From contig JACKNC010000002.1 in assembly GCA_024235095.1 (NCBI GenBank), positions 310,001 through 374,000 of the forward strand: a stretch of DNA of 64,000 nucleotides, read 5' to 3'. A program made the translations under genes and the position numbers. Under the pieces are notes generated by a model, which was given only the letters and a program-made list of their open reading frames with translations, was not told the DNA's origin and searched no databases. How positions within the stretch are numbered: the stretch's first letter is position 1; each line of letters opens with the position of its first letter. This stretch comes from Gammaproteobacteria bacterium. GTDB taxonomy: Bacteria; Pseudomonadota; Gammaproteobacteria; Competibacterales; Competibacteraceae. Shown here in pieces: positions 18,335-27,683 of this stretch.

Positions 18335-19804
18335 TTACGCATTGGCCAGCGCTTCATTCAGCGGAATGCCCAGCGCTTCCGCCACGCCCTGCCCGTAAGC
18401 CGGATCGGCGGCATGACAATGACAGATGTGGCGCAATTGAATCGGGCGCTCGGTGCCGCCGATGGAGCGCGCGGTGTTCTCGAACAATCGTCGCTGCTCA
18501 CCAGGCCGCATAATGCGAAACAGATCACCGGCCTGTGAGAAGTAGTCGGCGTCGTCTTCCCGATAATTCCAGCGGTCGGCGTCGCCGTTTAGCTTCAAAG
18601 GCGGCTCGCGAAAATCCGGCTGTTCCTGCAAGGCTCCATAGCTGTTCGGCTCATAGCCCACTTCACTGCCCTTGTTGTCATCAACCCGCATGAATCCATC
18701 GCGATGAAAAGTGCGGAATGGGCACTTGGGCGCATTAACCGGAACTTGATAATGGTTCACACCCAATCGGTAGCGCTGGGCGTCGCCGTAGGAAAACAGC
18801 CGACCCTGCAACATCTTGTCCGGTGAAAAACCGATACCTGGCACGATATTGGTCGGATTGAACGCTGCCTGCTCCACGTCGCGGAAGTAATTCTCCGGAT
18901 TGCGATTCAACTCCAGAATGCCCACATCAATTAATGGATAATCCTGATGCGGCCAGACTTTGGTCAGATCGAAAGGATGAATCCGGTAGGTATTGGCGTC
19001 CGCTTCCGGCATGATCTGCACATAGAAGCGCCACTTGGGAAAGTCGCTGCTTTTGATAGCCTCGAACAAGTCGCGCTGAAAACTCTCGCGATCCTTGCCG
19101 ACCACCTCTTCGGCTTCCTGGTCGGTCAGGTACTGAATACCTTGCAGCGTCTTGAAATGGAACTTCACCCAGAATCGCTCATTAGCGGCGTTGATGAAGC
19201 TATAGGTATGGCTGCCATAGCCGTTCATGTGGCGATAACTGCACGGCAAACCCCGGTCGCTCATGGTGATAGTCACTTGGTGCAACGCCTCAGGCAGCAA
19301 CGTCCAGAAATCCCAGTTGTTATTGGCACTGCGCAGGTTAGTGCAAGGGTCGCGCTTGACCGCGTGATTAAGGTCAGGAAATTTCAGCGGGTCACGCAGG
19401 AAAAATACGGGCGTATTGTTTCCGACCATATCCCAATTGCCTTCCTCGGTATAGAACTTGACCGCAAAGCCACGAATATCCCGTTCGGCGTCCGCCGCGC
19501 CGCGCTCGCCGGCCACAGTGGAGAAGCGCGCAAACACCTCCGTCTTTTTACCGACTTCAGACAAGAACCGGGCGCGGGTGTATTGTGAGATATCATGGGT
19601 TACGGTGAATGCGCCGAACGCGCCAGAGCCTTTGGCGTGCATCCGCCGTTCTGGAATCACTTCACGATCGAAATGCGCCAGCTTTTCCATCAGCCAGACA
19701 TCTTGCATTAACAAGGGGCCGCGCCGCCCGGCGCTCAAGCTGTTCTGATTATCGGCAACCGGCGCGCCAGCAGCGGTGGTTAAATGAGTTTTCATCTCGG
19801 ACAT
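18335..19804 (-). CDS. katA: Monofunctional haem catalase
   Basis: The protein has 489 residues from the ATG at 19804, where an AGGAG lies 7 nt upstream. A longer frame from 19825 lacks this. The distal haem His is in RRMHAKGSGAFG (His56), Asn in MVGNNTPVFF and the proximal Tyr ligand in LFSYGDAQRYRLG (about residue 340). The enzyme breaks down hydrogen peroxide. Size and motifs fit small-subunit (clade 3) catalases. KatA is used as a generic name. No oxidative-stress regulator is adjacent. Confidence 0.93.
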   Translation of the reverse strand: MSEMKTHLTTAAGAPVADNQNSLSAGRRGPLLMQDVWLMEKLAHFDREVIPERRMHAKGSGAFGAFTVTHDISQYTRARFLSEVGKKTEVFARFSTVAGERGAADAERDIRGFAVKFYTEEGNWDMVGNNTPVFFLRDPLKFPDLNHAVKRDPCTNLRSANNNWDFWTLLPEALHQVTITMSDRGLPCSYRHMNGYGSHTYSFINAANERFWVKFHFKTLQGIQYLTDQEAEEVVGKDRESFQRDLFEAIKSSDFPKWRFYVQIMPEADANTYRIHPFDLTKVWPHQDYPLIDVGILELNRNPENYFRDVEQAAFNPTNIVPGIGFSPDKMLQGRLFSYGDAQRYRLGVNHYQVPVNAPKCPFRTFHRDGFMRVDDNKGSEVGYEPNSYGALQEQPDFREPPLKLNGDADRWNYREDDADYFSQAGDLFRIMRPGEQRRLFENTARSIGGTERPIQLRHICHCHAADPAYGQGVAEALGIPLNEALANA

Positions 19805-19934
19805 GCTCAAACTCCTGCCAGTCATGCAGGCGACATTGCCTGTACCATTACTATGGCAAAAACTCAGTTTTTAGAAAAATTGAATATAACAAAACAATGG
19901 ATAGCTTATATCTATTAAGACATCGGCCATCGCC

Positions 19935-22900
19935 ATGTCTTCCCGGTTAACGGCGCGCGCCTTTCGCCGGCGCGTACTCCGTCCAGCGGAAGGAGTATTT
20001 CTCTTCCATCCCCGCATGTTGCAGCGTCTGGTTCGTCGCCATCTGGGCGAAGGATCATCAAATCTGGCGATTCCGTTGCTTCGCCACTATCTGATGCCCC
20101 GGAAGATTTTCCGGATCGGTCTGGAGGATGAGAATCCCGATGTATTGTCGGTGATCGAGGGACTGAATCTGCCGAGCTGGGTGATTCTGTTGCCGGCGCC
20201 ATCCTCCCAGGAATTAGCTGTCGGCGCACCCGAACATTGGCTACGCGATTACTGGGGACGCCGGTTCGAGGCCGAGGTGGCGCGCGCCTGGCAGGTGGCG
20301 CGTCATGATAATCAGGACCAAGAGGCGTTTGGCGCTCAGGGATTGGCGCAACGCATCGGCGAACGCGGGTTCCGCGAAGCGCGTACCCTGCTCGAACAGG
20401 ATCGCCGGGTGGCGCTGGGTTTGGATGATGAAACCCTGTGTCGCCAATGGGTCGGCTTTATCACTTACCTGCGTTATTTTATCCCAGGCGCTCGGGCCTA
20501 TTTTTTTCCAGTCATCCAAGACTGGGCGGCGCTGGATCGCTGGCTGAAAGACAGTGGCCTGGACCTGCCACAGCCTCGGCACGGCAGTCGTTGGCCACAT
20601 TTGTTGACTCGGAGTCGCCCCTCTGGCTTTAATGACGCTCCCGATTACGAGCCGGAATTACCTCTTTATCTGCCATTTGGTCACAATGATCCCGACCTGG
20701 CTGAGGGCGCTAATACTGTCCTGCCGCTGCTGGCAAAACCGTTCTCCTCAGGCAAGCTATCGGCTGCCAGCGCCCATCCGCCCGACCACCGGATCACGCC
20801 ACACCTTGCATCCTGTTGCCAAGAAGCCCTGCGGCAAGCGTCCACCCTGACGCGGAAACCCAGCGGGCTTGCCGTGTTTTGGCGTAATCTGGCCGGATAT
20901 CTGACGCCTTTCGTTCTGCCTTTGGCCCTGCTGTTCGATCGCTGGCCTGTTGCATCTGATCGCCAGGCGGCGGCTAGATTGGCGACAGCCATTCGCTTGC
21001 AGGGATTCCGCCATGCTGTCCAAAGCGCTTTTCGGGCAGAGATGGCTGGGCGCTATGGGACGGCGCTTCACGATTTGTGCCGGGCCGTTGACCAGTACCG
21101 GCAAATGGCCGGTCATGCTCTCCCGACAAGTAAAGAAATGGAGTTTCCGCTGTGGGAGAGTGGGCTTGAGAGAGACGCCGTGATGCGAACTTTGCGCGAG
21201 CGTCAGGAGGAAATCATTGAAGCGCTTGCCCATAATCTTGCCGCAACTTGGAAGCTGGACGCGCAATGTACGCGAGTCCTGGAGCATTTGATCGAGCGCT
21301 TACTGGACGAGCCGGCCACGGCGTGCGCATCCAGTCCGTATTCCCTCTTGTTGCATGATTTGGAGCACATTTTCCTGGAGGGGCGGACCAATTATTACCG
21401 GTTGCAACCGTTGGTTAGGCTGTGGAGTCGCCGCCGGCAACCTCTCCAACTGGGTTTGCCTTTCCAGGGTTCACTGAAAGCCCTGCGCGCCCTGAATGCG
21501 GCGAGAACGCGCCTTGGTCAATCATCGTGGTCCGGGGCCGAAGTGGCTTATTTCAGCGCGCCCTTGCAGATTCTGGGTAGTCAGATCAGCCAACGGCTTC
21601 GCCAACAGTTACAGCCACGCTTGCGCGAATTGTTCGATGTCGCTGGCTTTCTCCCCAGCGATGCCCATCAGCGGATAGCGCGAAATATTCTTGAGGAAGA
21701 ATTATTTAAGATCATCTTGCAGCGTTGGCATTTACGTTTCACTGACCTGCGGGACGCGGTGGCGCGCAATGAATTGCGCCTGCCGGATATGGGTTGGCGT
21801 GAACTGTTGCTCGGGGACCGATTGGCGCGTTTCGATCGCCGGGCCAGAGTGGCGTTGCCCGGAGTTTATCAACCCGGCGAGTTTTATCTGCAAGGATTGC
21901 AGCAATTGAGCGCTCCATTGTTTGGCGCGGCGATAGGCCGCTGGATTACCCGCTTTCTGTTGCTGCCGTTCAGCAGCGCTTTCATCGGCCTGGAAGCTCT
22001 GGGTTACGTGTTGAGCATGATGCCGGCGCTGGAAGGTCCAATACGGCTGGTGAATTTCGGGTCGGTGCTGGGGGTGGGTCTGGGGTTGATCTTCATACTT
22101 TACACTCGCCAAGGACGGAGTATAGTCGCCACCGTTGCTCGTAGTTGGCGCTGGTTGTTCGTGGAATTCTTGTACCAGCGATTGACGCAGTGGTTGTACT
22201 GGGGACGGGCAGCCCGCTGGTTGCGTTATCCCCTGGTTCGGAAGGGTTCGCGCTACTTGCTGGAACCGCTGCTGATCGGCCTGATCCTAGCGCTGCCGCT
22301 GGTCGCCATTACTCACGATCTGGATTTGCCTATCGAGGGTTTGCCAGCTTTTCTGCTGACGCTTGGTTTCATTCTCGGCAGCATTCTGCGTAACAGTCCG
22401 TTTGGACGCCGGATTCTGGATGGCGTTATTACTTACCTCGCCGGTTTTTGGCGTCGGGTCCACCACACTTTGCTGGTTGATCTGTTTCATTGGGTGATGG
22501 ATCTGTTTAATCGCTTGATGCATGGCGTGGAACAGCGCCTGCATCGGGTCGACGAGCTGGTCAGTCATCATCGTGACGAAAGACAGAGCGTCATGGTAAT
22601 CAAGGCGGCGGTTGGGCCAGTCTGGCGAGTGTGCAGCTATTTGATTCACTTCTACGCAGCGGTGCTGGTGGAGCCACAGGTGAATCCGATCAAACATGTC
22701 CCGGTCGTCCTGGTGGCTGACAAGCTGATGATACCGTTTTTTCCCGTGATGACGGTGGCGTTGCTGGCGCTGCTGAATCCGGTTTTGCCCGTGTTCATCA
22801 GTCTGCCGCTGGCCACGGTGACGGTATTTTTGTCGCCTGGCCTGTTTGGATTTCTGGGCTGGGAACTGAAGGAAAACTGGAAGCTGTACCGTGCGAATCA

Positions 22901-23426
22901 CCCGGATCGGGTGCAACCAGCGTGCTTCGGGCCACAGGGAGAAACGCTGTACAGTCTGCTGCGACCAGGGTTTCATTCCGGCACGCTGCCGCAGGCGTTT
23001 GCTGATCTCAGACAGGTTATTAGCCTGGAAAACGACCAGCAACATCCATATCCTCAACGCTTGCGTCAGGCCGAGGCGCGCTTGAGCGAGATTCTGGAAG
23101 CGCTTTCGGCATTTGTGAACCGTGAATGGGCGTTCGCCCTCATGGAGCGATGTCGGGAAGCTGGTTATGCGCGCGCCGAGGTTGTGGTGACGAAGTGGAC
23201 GGCGGCTACCGCTGCGCTCATGATCCAGGTCGCGCTATATCCCGATGGTCGAGAGGGGACCGTTATTGAACCGATTATGCTCGATCTCGATGTTGACCTG
23301 CGGGGTGATCGCCTCCACGGCGCAATGCATTTAACAGGCTCCATCGAAGTGCTGGGCGATGCGGAAGAAACTTGGCTGAAAACGGAAGCAGCGCGCTTTC
23401 TACGGCGGGCGGCCTGTCCGAATTGA
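19935..23426 (+). CDS. Large membrane protein of unknown function
   Basis: This 1163-residue protein belongs to no family I recognise. Residues 1 to about 640 are mostly soluble, with two short hydrophobic stretches (about 320-340) and many Arg/Leu-rich helical segments. Several clear membrane segments lie between about 655 and 990, including SSAFIGLEALGYVLSM, LGVGLGLIFILY, LLIGLILALPLVAI and PVFISLPLATVTVFL. The last 170 residues are soluble. Base use is like the neighbours, so it is probably a native gene. A protein with an N-terminal membrane segment (23500-24966) converges on it from the other strand. The start is the first ATG of the frame, with a weak ribosome site. No function is claimed. 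Confidence 0.75.
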   Translation: MSSRLTARAFRRRVLRPAEGVFLFHPRMLQRLVRRHLGEGSSNLAIPLLRHYLMPRKIFRIGLEDENPDVLSVIEGLNLPSWVILLPAPSSQELAVGAPEHWLRDYWGRRFEAEVARAWQVARHDNQDQEAFGAQGLAQRIGERGFREARTLLEQDRRVALGLDDETLCRQWVGFITYLRYFIPGARAYFFPVIQDWAALDRWLKDSGLDLPQPRHGSRWPHLLTRSRPSGFNDAPDYEPELPLYLPFGHNDPDLAEGANTVLPLLAKPFSSGKLSAASAHPPDHRITPHLASCCQEALRQASTLTRKPSGLAVFWRNLAGYLTPFVLPLALLFDRWPVASDRQAAARLATAIRLQGFRHAVQSAFRAEMAGRYGTALHDLCRAVDQYRQMAGHALPTSKEMEFPLWESGLERDAVMRTLRERQEEIIEALAHNLAATWKLDAQCTRVLEHLIERLLDEPATACASSPYSLLLHDLEHIFLEGRTNYYRLQPLVRLWSRRRQPLQLGLPFQGSLKALRALNAARTRLGQSSWSGAEVAYFSAPLQILGSQISQRLRQQLQPRLRELFDVAGFLPSDAHQRIARNILEEELFKIILQRWHLRFTDLRDAVARNELRLPDMGWRELLLGDRLARFDRRARVALPGVYQPGEFYLQGLQQLSAPLFGAAIGRWITRFLLLPFSSAFIGLEALGYVLSMMPALEGPIRLVNFGSVLGVGLGLIFILYTRQGRSIVATVARSWRWLFVEFLYQRLTQWLYWGRAARWLRYPLVRKGSRYLLEPLLIGLILALPLVAITHDLDLPIEGLPAFLLTLGFILGSILRNSPFGRRILDGVITYLAGFWRRVHHTLLVDLFHWVMDLFNRLMHGVEQRLHRVDELVSHHRDERQSVMVIKAAVGPVWRVCSYLIHFYAAVLVEPQVNPIKHVPVVLVADKLMIPFFPVMTVALLALLNPVLPVFISLPLATVTVFLSPGLFGFLGWELKENWKLYRANHPDRVQPACFGPQGETLYSLLRPGFHSGTLPQAFADLRQVISLENDQQHPYPQRLRQAEARLSEILEALSAFVNREWAFALMERCREAGYARAEVVVTKWTAATAALMIQVALYPDGREGTVIEPIMLDLDVDLRGDRLHGAMHLTGSIEVLGDAEETWLKTEAARFLRRAACPN

Positions 23427-23499
23427 GGATGTTGAAACGAGGTCCATTTCAGGCTGTTTCATTTTGCAATGCGCGTCATTTATCTGTATTGTGGTTTTT

Positions 23500-24966
23500 T
23501 CAGGTGTCAATAATCAGGCCAGTGCGCGCATTAATCATGACATGCAAGAGCGTCTCATCCTCCCGCCAAGCAACGATTTGCCAGCACAAGGTTCCATCTT
23601 CGTCAGTGTAGAGCGAAGCTGAATCGGGTTCGATAAACGAGGCGTTGGCGCGCGCATTCAGGGTTTCCAGGGCAATTGGCATTATCGTATCGAGATCGCA
23701 TAGCCAGGGACCCAGCCGCAAGGGCGAGCGTAGCAGAGAATCCGTCTGCATGGACTGCCATTCACTTTCGTCAGCGGCTTGTTCAGACTCCCGCTCCATA
23801 GCCGTGACTGTCATCAGTCTGGCATCCGAGTCAAGCATGACATCGAAGCCGCGCAGCCGGCGAATACGCCGCGTGTCATGGTAGAGAATACTGCGGAATG
23901 AGTAACTGAACTCACAGGGAACTATAACTCCAGCCGCATCGCGATCCAGTTCCACTGTTACGCTTTCCAGTACGGCGCCAGGATCGGTGTGCTGAGCCAG
24001 CGACCGGACAATGTTATAGCCAACCCCAACGGTAGTGACCGGGCCGATTTCCGACGGAATAGGCTGGCGATCAACCACAATCGAGATAGCGCCGCCGCTG
24101 AACTCATTGGCGTCAATGCCGTGTTCGGCCAGCAGCTGGCGGGAACGATGGTCAGCAGCGCGCAGATATAAGCTGGCGAGTGGCCAAGCCTGTCGCCAGA
24201 CTCCAGCCAGCGCTCCCCAAAAACGCACACGGACCTGGTTCTGGCCAACAACCGGCTGCATCCATCCCTGTTGGATCAATGCTTGCGTTTCGCGAATATA
24301 ATTATTGGCCAGTATGCTCGCTGGATCCTGGGCTGCCTGCTTGAGCCTGGCGTATTTGACCGCTTGCGGCAGAGAGGCCACCAACTGGCGATGCACCACA
24401 TAGAGCGCGCGCGGATCTCGAATATCCTTGAGTTGCAAGCGGGCCAAGTAGGCAGGCGCTGGCAGACTATAGGGCAAATTGAGGTTATTGGTGGTCAACA
24501 TCCGATCATCGTCGAAATCGGTTGAGAATTCGACGAATTGACGGCAAGGCGGCCTACCCTTCCTGAATTCGACGTAGGCGATCATTGCCCCGATGCCTTG
24601 TTCGGATTGGGTCAGCAGCCGCAGCCACAACGCCGCATTCAGGATTGTCTTATCACAGCGGAAATCGCCCTGGCGGATAAAGCCATCAACCGCCAGCGCG
24701 TCAGTCGCATCGGTCAGGGCAATCCAGGCGGCATCAGGCAGATCTGCTTCGCGCAGTGGGACTAAATCAGGGCGCATGGGCTGCCGGAGGCGCAGCGCCA
24801 AGGGAACGCCGATCAGTATTTGTATCAGTAAGGCAGGCGGCGCGATTAGCCACTTAATCAGGCGAATCAGTAGCACGAGCAGGTAGGAGGGCAGTAGCAC
24901 GATTACGCGCAATAGCGATAGCAGGGATGGGCGCACGGGTGATCCTTGGGATTCAGGTTTCGTCAT
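23500..24966 (-). CDS. Hypothetical membrane-anchored protein (488 residues)
   Basis: I do not recognise the family. Residues 18-57 are strongly hydrophobic (LLSLLRVIVLLPSYLLVLLIRL and IAPPALLIQILIGVPLAL), enough for one or two membrane helices. The remaining 430 residues are soluble and mixed alpha/beta in character. The start ATG lies 14 nt inside the end of the DUF1285 gene, so they are translationally coupled and probably act together. It converges on the 1163-residue gene at 23426 with about 70 nt between stops. Confidence 0.7.
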   Translation of the reverse strand: MTKPESQGSPVRPSLLSLLRVIVLLPSYLLVLLIRLIKWLIAPPALLIQILIGVPLALRLRQPMRPDLVPLREADLPDAAWIALTDATDALAVDGFIRQGDFRCDKTILNAALWLRLLTQSEQGIGAMIAYVEFRKGRPPCRQFVEFSTDFDDDRMLTTNNLNLPYSLPAPAYLARLQLKDIRDPRALYVVHRQLVASLPQAVKYARLKQAAQDPASILANNYIRETQALIQQGWMQPVVGQNQVRVRFWGALAGVWRQAWPLASLYLRAADHRSRQLLAEHGIDANEFSGGAISIVVDRQPIPSEIGPVTTVGVGYNIVRSLAQHTDPGAVLESVTVELDRDAAGVIVPCEFSYSFRSILYHDTRRIRRLRGFDVMLDSDARLMTVTAMERESEQAADESEWQSMQTDSLLRSPLRLGPWLCDLDTIMPIALETLNARANASFIEPDSASLYTDEDGTLCWQIVAWREDETLLHVMINARTGLIIDT

Positions 24967-25525
24967 TCAATCGGCCAAGGCTGAAGAATTGCCCCTGACT
25001 CCAGACTCCATAAATACGATCGCCAGCAATGGACTGTTCTTCGCCTAATTCCGCCAATTCGACAAAAACCGCCCGACTTAACAGTGCGCGCAGCCGGCCG
25101 CGGATATGGAGATAAGGCGCGGGTTCGCCACCGGAAACGCGGTATTCGACGTTGAGTGGATGGTCCGGGCCAGCGGTCACGACATCGCCCACATTCGTGG
25201 TGAACGTCAGGCACTGATGAGCGCCAGTCCCGGTTGCGTCCAGCCGAATAGCGAGGAATGGCGCGTCATCGACCCGGATCCGCCATTTTTCAACGGGCGT
25301 TACCAGATAATATTGTCCATCCTCATCCCGGCGCAGGATCGAGGCAAACAGGCGAACCAGGTTTTCACGCTGAATTTGGATGCCTTCGTGACGCCAGACG
25401 CCATCGCGGGCGATGCGCAGGTCCATATCGCCAAGCAGGGGAGGGTTCCAGCGATCGACGGGCGGCAGAGAGCGAGAGTTTAGTTGAGCCGCTAGCGTGT
25501 CGGGATCAGGATCAAGGTGGGGCAT
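24953..25525 (-). CDS. DUF1285 family protein
   Basis: This 190-residue soluble protein shows features of DUF1285, such as LPPVDRWNPPLLGDMDLRIARDGVWRHEG and RRDEDGQYYLVTPVEKWRIRVDDAPFLA. DUF1285 proteins are widespread in proteobacteria and their biochemical role is not known. It is the first gene of a two-gene unit with the membrane-anchored protein. Length is typical. Confidence 0.8.
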   Translation of the reverse strand: MPHLDPDPDTLAAQLNSRSLPPVDRWNPPLLGDMDLRIARDGVWRHEGIQIQRENLVRLFASILRRDEDGQYYLVTPVEKWRIRVDDAPFLAIRLDATGTGAHQCLTFTTNVGDVVTAGPDHPLNVEYRVSGGEPAPYLHIRGRLRALLSRAVFVELAELGEEQSIAGDRIYGVWSQGQFFSLGRLNDET

Positions 25526-25626
25526 GAAATTGGATCACAGTCAGTGGTTGGATTCATAATTATAGTGAATTCCAACTACCGCGACGGATCCGTAAATCAA
25601 CAGGACTTTCGCGCTATGAGACGTCT

Positions 25627-25647
25627 GAACGGGCAAGATGCCCGTTC
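25627..25647. repeat. Short palindrome, second copy
   Basis: GAACGGGCA-AGA-TGCCCGTTC is a perfect 9-bp stem. It is nearly identical to the element at 16029-16047 and is also intergenic. Confidence 0.55.
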
Positions 25648-25662
25648 TCCCTCTACAGTTCT

Positions 25663-26304
25663 TCAGCCTTCGACCGTAATCCGCTTTAGATCACGGTAGA
25701 TGCGGATGACTCGGTCTGGGAATGACGAGCGCGAACCCAAGCTTCCGTTATAGCGCAGCAACGCCCGGCGCAGATTGCCGGAATCGATGTTAAGGTAATT
25801 CACCAGAATCCGCGAACCGACGCGGATATTCTTGGCCGGATCGAATAACTGTTGAGAACCACCAATTTCCCTGACTTTGCGGGTGTGTGAGCCGGGCATG
25901 ACCTGCATCAAACCACGAGCGCCAACCCGGCTGACCGCTCGCTCCTTGAACGTGGATTCGACCGCGATGACGGCCAGGATCAGTTCCGGGTCCAACTGGT
26001 GCTGTTCAGCGTTACGAATCGCTTCGCGCACGATATTTTTAGCCTTGTTTTCAGAAACCTGATACTCGCGTTGAATATGCCCGGAGAGACGGGTGATTTT
26101 CCGCTGCTCAGCGGGCGAGGCGGCAGTGGAGCTGGCGGCGGTGTCTTCCGCTTCCACGGCCGTAGCGACATCAATGGACTCATCGCTACGGACCATCTCC
26201 GGCGATTGAGCCAGCGTTGTGGCGGGCATGAGCATGACCGCGCACAGCAGACCTGACTTAAGGGTCAGAGCAAGTCTTTCCTTGACGCATTCGGTGAATT
26301 CCAT
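25663..26304 (-). CDS. Lytic transglycosylase, SLT domain
   Basis: The protein has 213 residues. A signal peptide spans about 12-32 (LTLKSGLLCAVMLMPATTLAQ). The SLT-type domain runs from about 95 onward with the catalytic Glu in AVIAVESTFKERAVS, then GARGLMQVMP, the standard second motif, and NIRVGSRILVNYL and ALLRYNGS. It cleaves peptidoglycan in the periplasm with formation of anhydro ends. A strong GGAGGT precedes the start. Length is short for the family. No partner gene is adjacent. Confidence 0.9.
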   Translation of the reverse strand: MEFTECVKERLALTLKSGLLCAVMLMPATTLAQSPEMVRSDESIDVATAVEAEDTAASSTAASPAEQRKITRLSGHIQREYQVSENKAKNIVREAIRNAEQHQLDPELILAVIAVESTFKERAVSRVGARGLMQVMPGSHTRKVREIGGSQQLFDPAKNIRVGSRILVNYLNIDSGNLRRALLRYNGSLGSRSSFPDRVIRIYRDLKRITVEG

Positions 26305-27035
26305 AAAGACCTCCGTCGTTAATCAGCACGAACTGATAGTGCTCGATGGACTCGTGTTCCCTGTCAATGAGAACTCCTCCCTGGATCGAGCTGGATTACT
26401 CCAGTCGTCCCCCAAGTCCGACCTAAGCAACTCCGGTTTGGGGCGCCAGACCCAGCAACCGGTGTCGCCTGACGTTCCTGAGCCGGAGTCTCAATAGAGC
26501 CGGCTCATGGCAGGAACATACTGCAATACAGCATTGCGGCTTTATGAAAGCACAGACGAAAATTGTTTTGCAAGTATTTAATTGCCTAATGAATACTTCA
26601 AAATGATTTCAGAAATAATTTCCAATCATTAGTTATTTAATTTTTTATATTTAAAATCAGTTTATTAAATAAAAAAAGCGCTTTTCAGTATTAAATTAAA
26701 AATTAATTTATAAACAACAAGTTAAAAATTTTTATGTTTTTTTGGCAAATTGAGACATTTTGGCCTTGTTGGAAGTCCAGAGGTGTCACTGACATTTTTT
26801 CTGGACGATACGCGGTAAAATTTAAATTTTATATGATTATCAGTCATTTATTATATAAAAGAGAGATATATTAACTTATTGAATTTTATCTGTAATGTCT
26901 TGTAGAAAGCTGAATCTTCAAACGAAGAGACAAGCGAGAATTGGTTGCCGAATGGAAGAGTAAGTTGCTGCTAACCAGCAAGGTAGATGAATTTGAGAGA
27001 AAGAGACTTCGCAGTCGGATTGGGAGGAGTACAAT
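26305..27035. other. Long AT-rich intergenic stretch
   Basis: I see no gene. From about 26520 to 26900 the sequence is much more AT-rich than the genes around it, with many A and T runs. From about 26900 small hairpins appear, such as TCTTC-AAAC-GAAGA and TTGCTG-CTAAC-CAGCAA. The stretch ends with GGGAGGAG in front of a 24-codon frame. Confidence 0.5.
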
Positions 27036-27110
27036 ATGGATGGTAGCAAGTGTGCCAAGATGCACAATAAACCGATTAAGTTACTGATTTTATTTATTCA
27101 GGAAGAGTAG
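27036..27110 (+). CDS. Possible small ORF upstream of the adenosyltransferase gene
   Basis: A 24-residue frame (MDGSKCAKMHNKPIKLLILF then IQEE) begins after a strong GGGAGGAG site and ends at TAG 27108-27110, one base before the next ATG (27112). It contains a short hydrophobic patch. The spacing suggests translational coupling with the downstream gene, whose own ribosome site AGGAAGAG lies within it. It could also be a chance frame. Confidence 0.35.
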   Translation: MDGSKCAKMHNKPIKLLILFIQEE

Positions 27111-27111
27111 C

Positions 27112-27663
27112 ATGGGCAATCGACTTTCCAAAATCTATACCCGAACCGGTGATCAGGGCACAACCGGGCTGGGCGACGGCGGCCGGGTAGCCAAGGACTG
27201 CCCGCGCATCGAAGCGATTGGCGCGGTGGATGAGTTAAACTGCGCCATTGGACGGGTGTTGGCGCATGACTTGCGAGGACCGGTGCGCGATTGCTTGCAG
27301 GACGTTCAGCACCGGTTGTTTGACCTGGGTGGCGAGCTGAGCATTCCCGGCTATCAAGCCGTGAAGGATGAGGATGTGGCTGCACTGGAAATGATGTTAA
27401 ACAGCTTCAACGAACAACTTCCTTCCTTAAAGGAATTTATTCTGCCCGGCGGCGGACGGGGAGCTGCAGATTGCCATATCGCAAGGGCCATCTGCCGGCG
27501 CGCTGAACGACGGGTCGTTTCACTGGCGCGTGAAGAAACGATCAATGAACCGGCCCGGGTTTACCTGAACCGGTTATCAGACCTGCTATTCGTGCTGTGC
27601 CGGGTCATTGTCCGCGACGAAGGCGGTCTCGAAGTGCTATGGCGCAATCCTGGCCGGAGCTAA
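27112..27663 (+). CDS. pduO: Cob(I)alamin adenosyltransferase, PduO type
   Basis: This 183-residue protein opens with the ATP-binding signature IYTRTGDQGTTGLGDGGRVAKD and has GAVDELNCAIG, LPGGG and the C-terminal CRRAERRVVSLAREE and PARVYLNRLSDLLFVL motifs. It transfers adenosyl from ATP to cob(I)alamin to make coenzyme B12. It probably supports B12-dependent enzymes elsewhere in the genome. Genes on either side face other ways or have other roles. The preceding AT-rich leader has no recognisable cobalamin box. Confidence 0.94.
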   Translation: MGNRLSKIYTRTGDQGTTGLGDGGRVAKDCPRIEAIGAVDELNCAIGRVLAHDLRGPVRDCLQDVQHRLFDLGGELSIPGYQAVKDEDVAALEMMLNSFNEQLPSLKEFILPGGGRGAADCHIARAICRRAERRVVSLAREETINEPARVYLNRLSDLLFVLCRVIVRDEGGLEVLWRNPGRS

Positions 27664-27683
27664 CATCTTAAAATTCAAAATCT

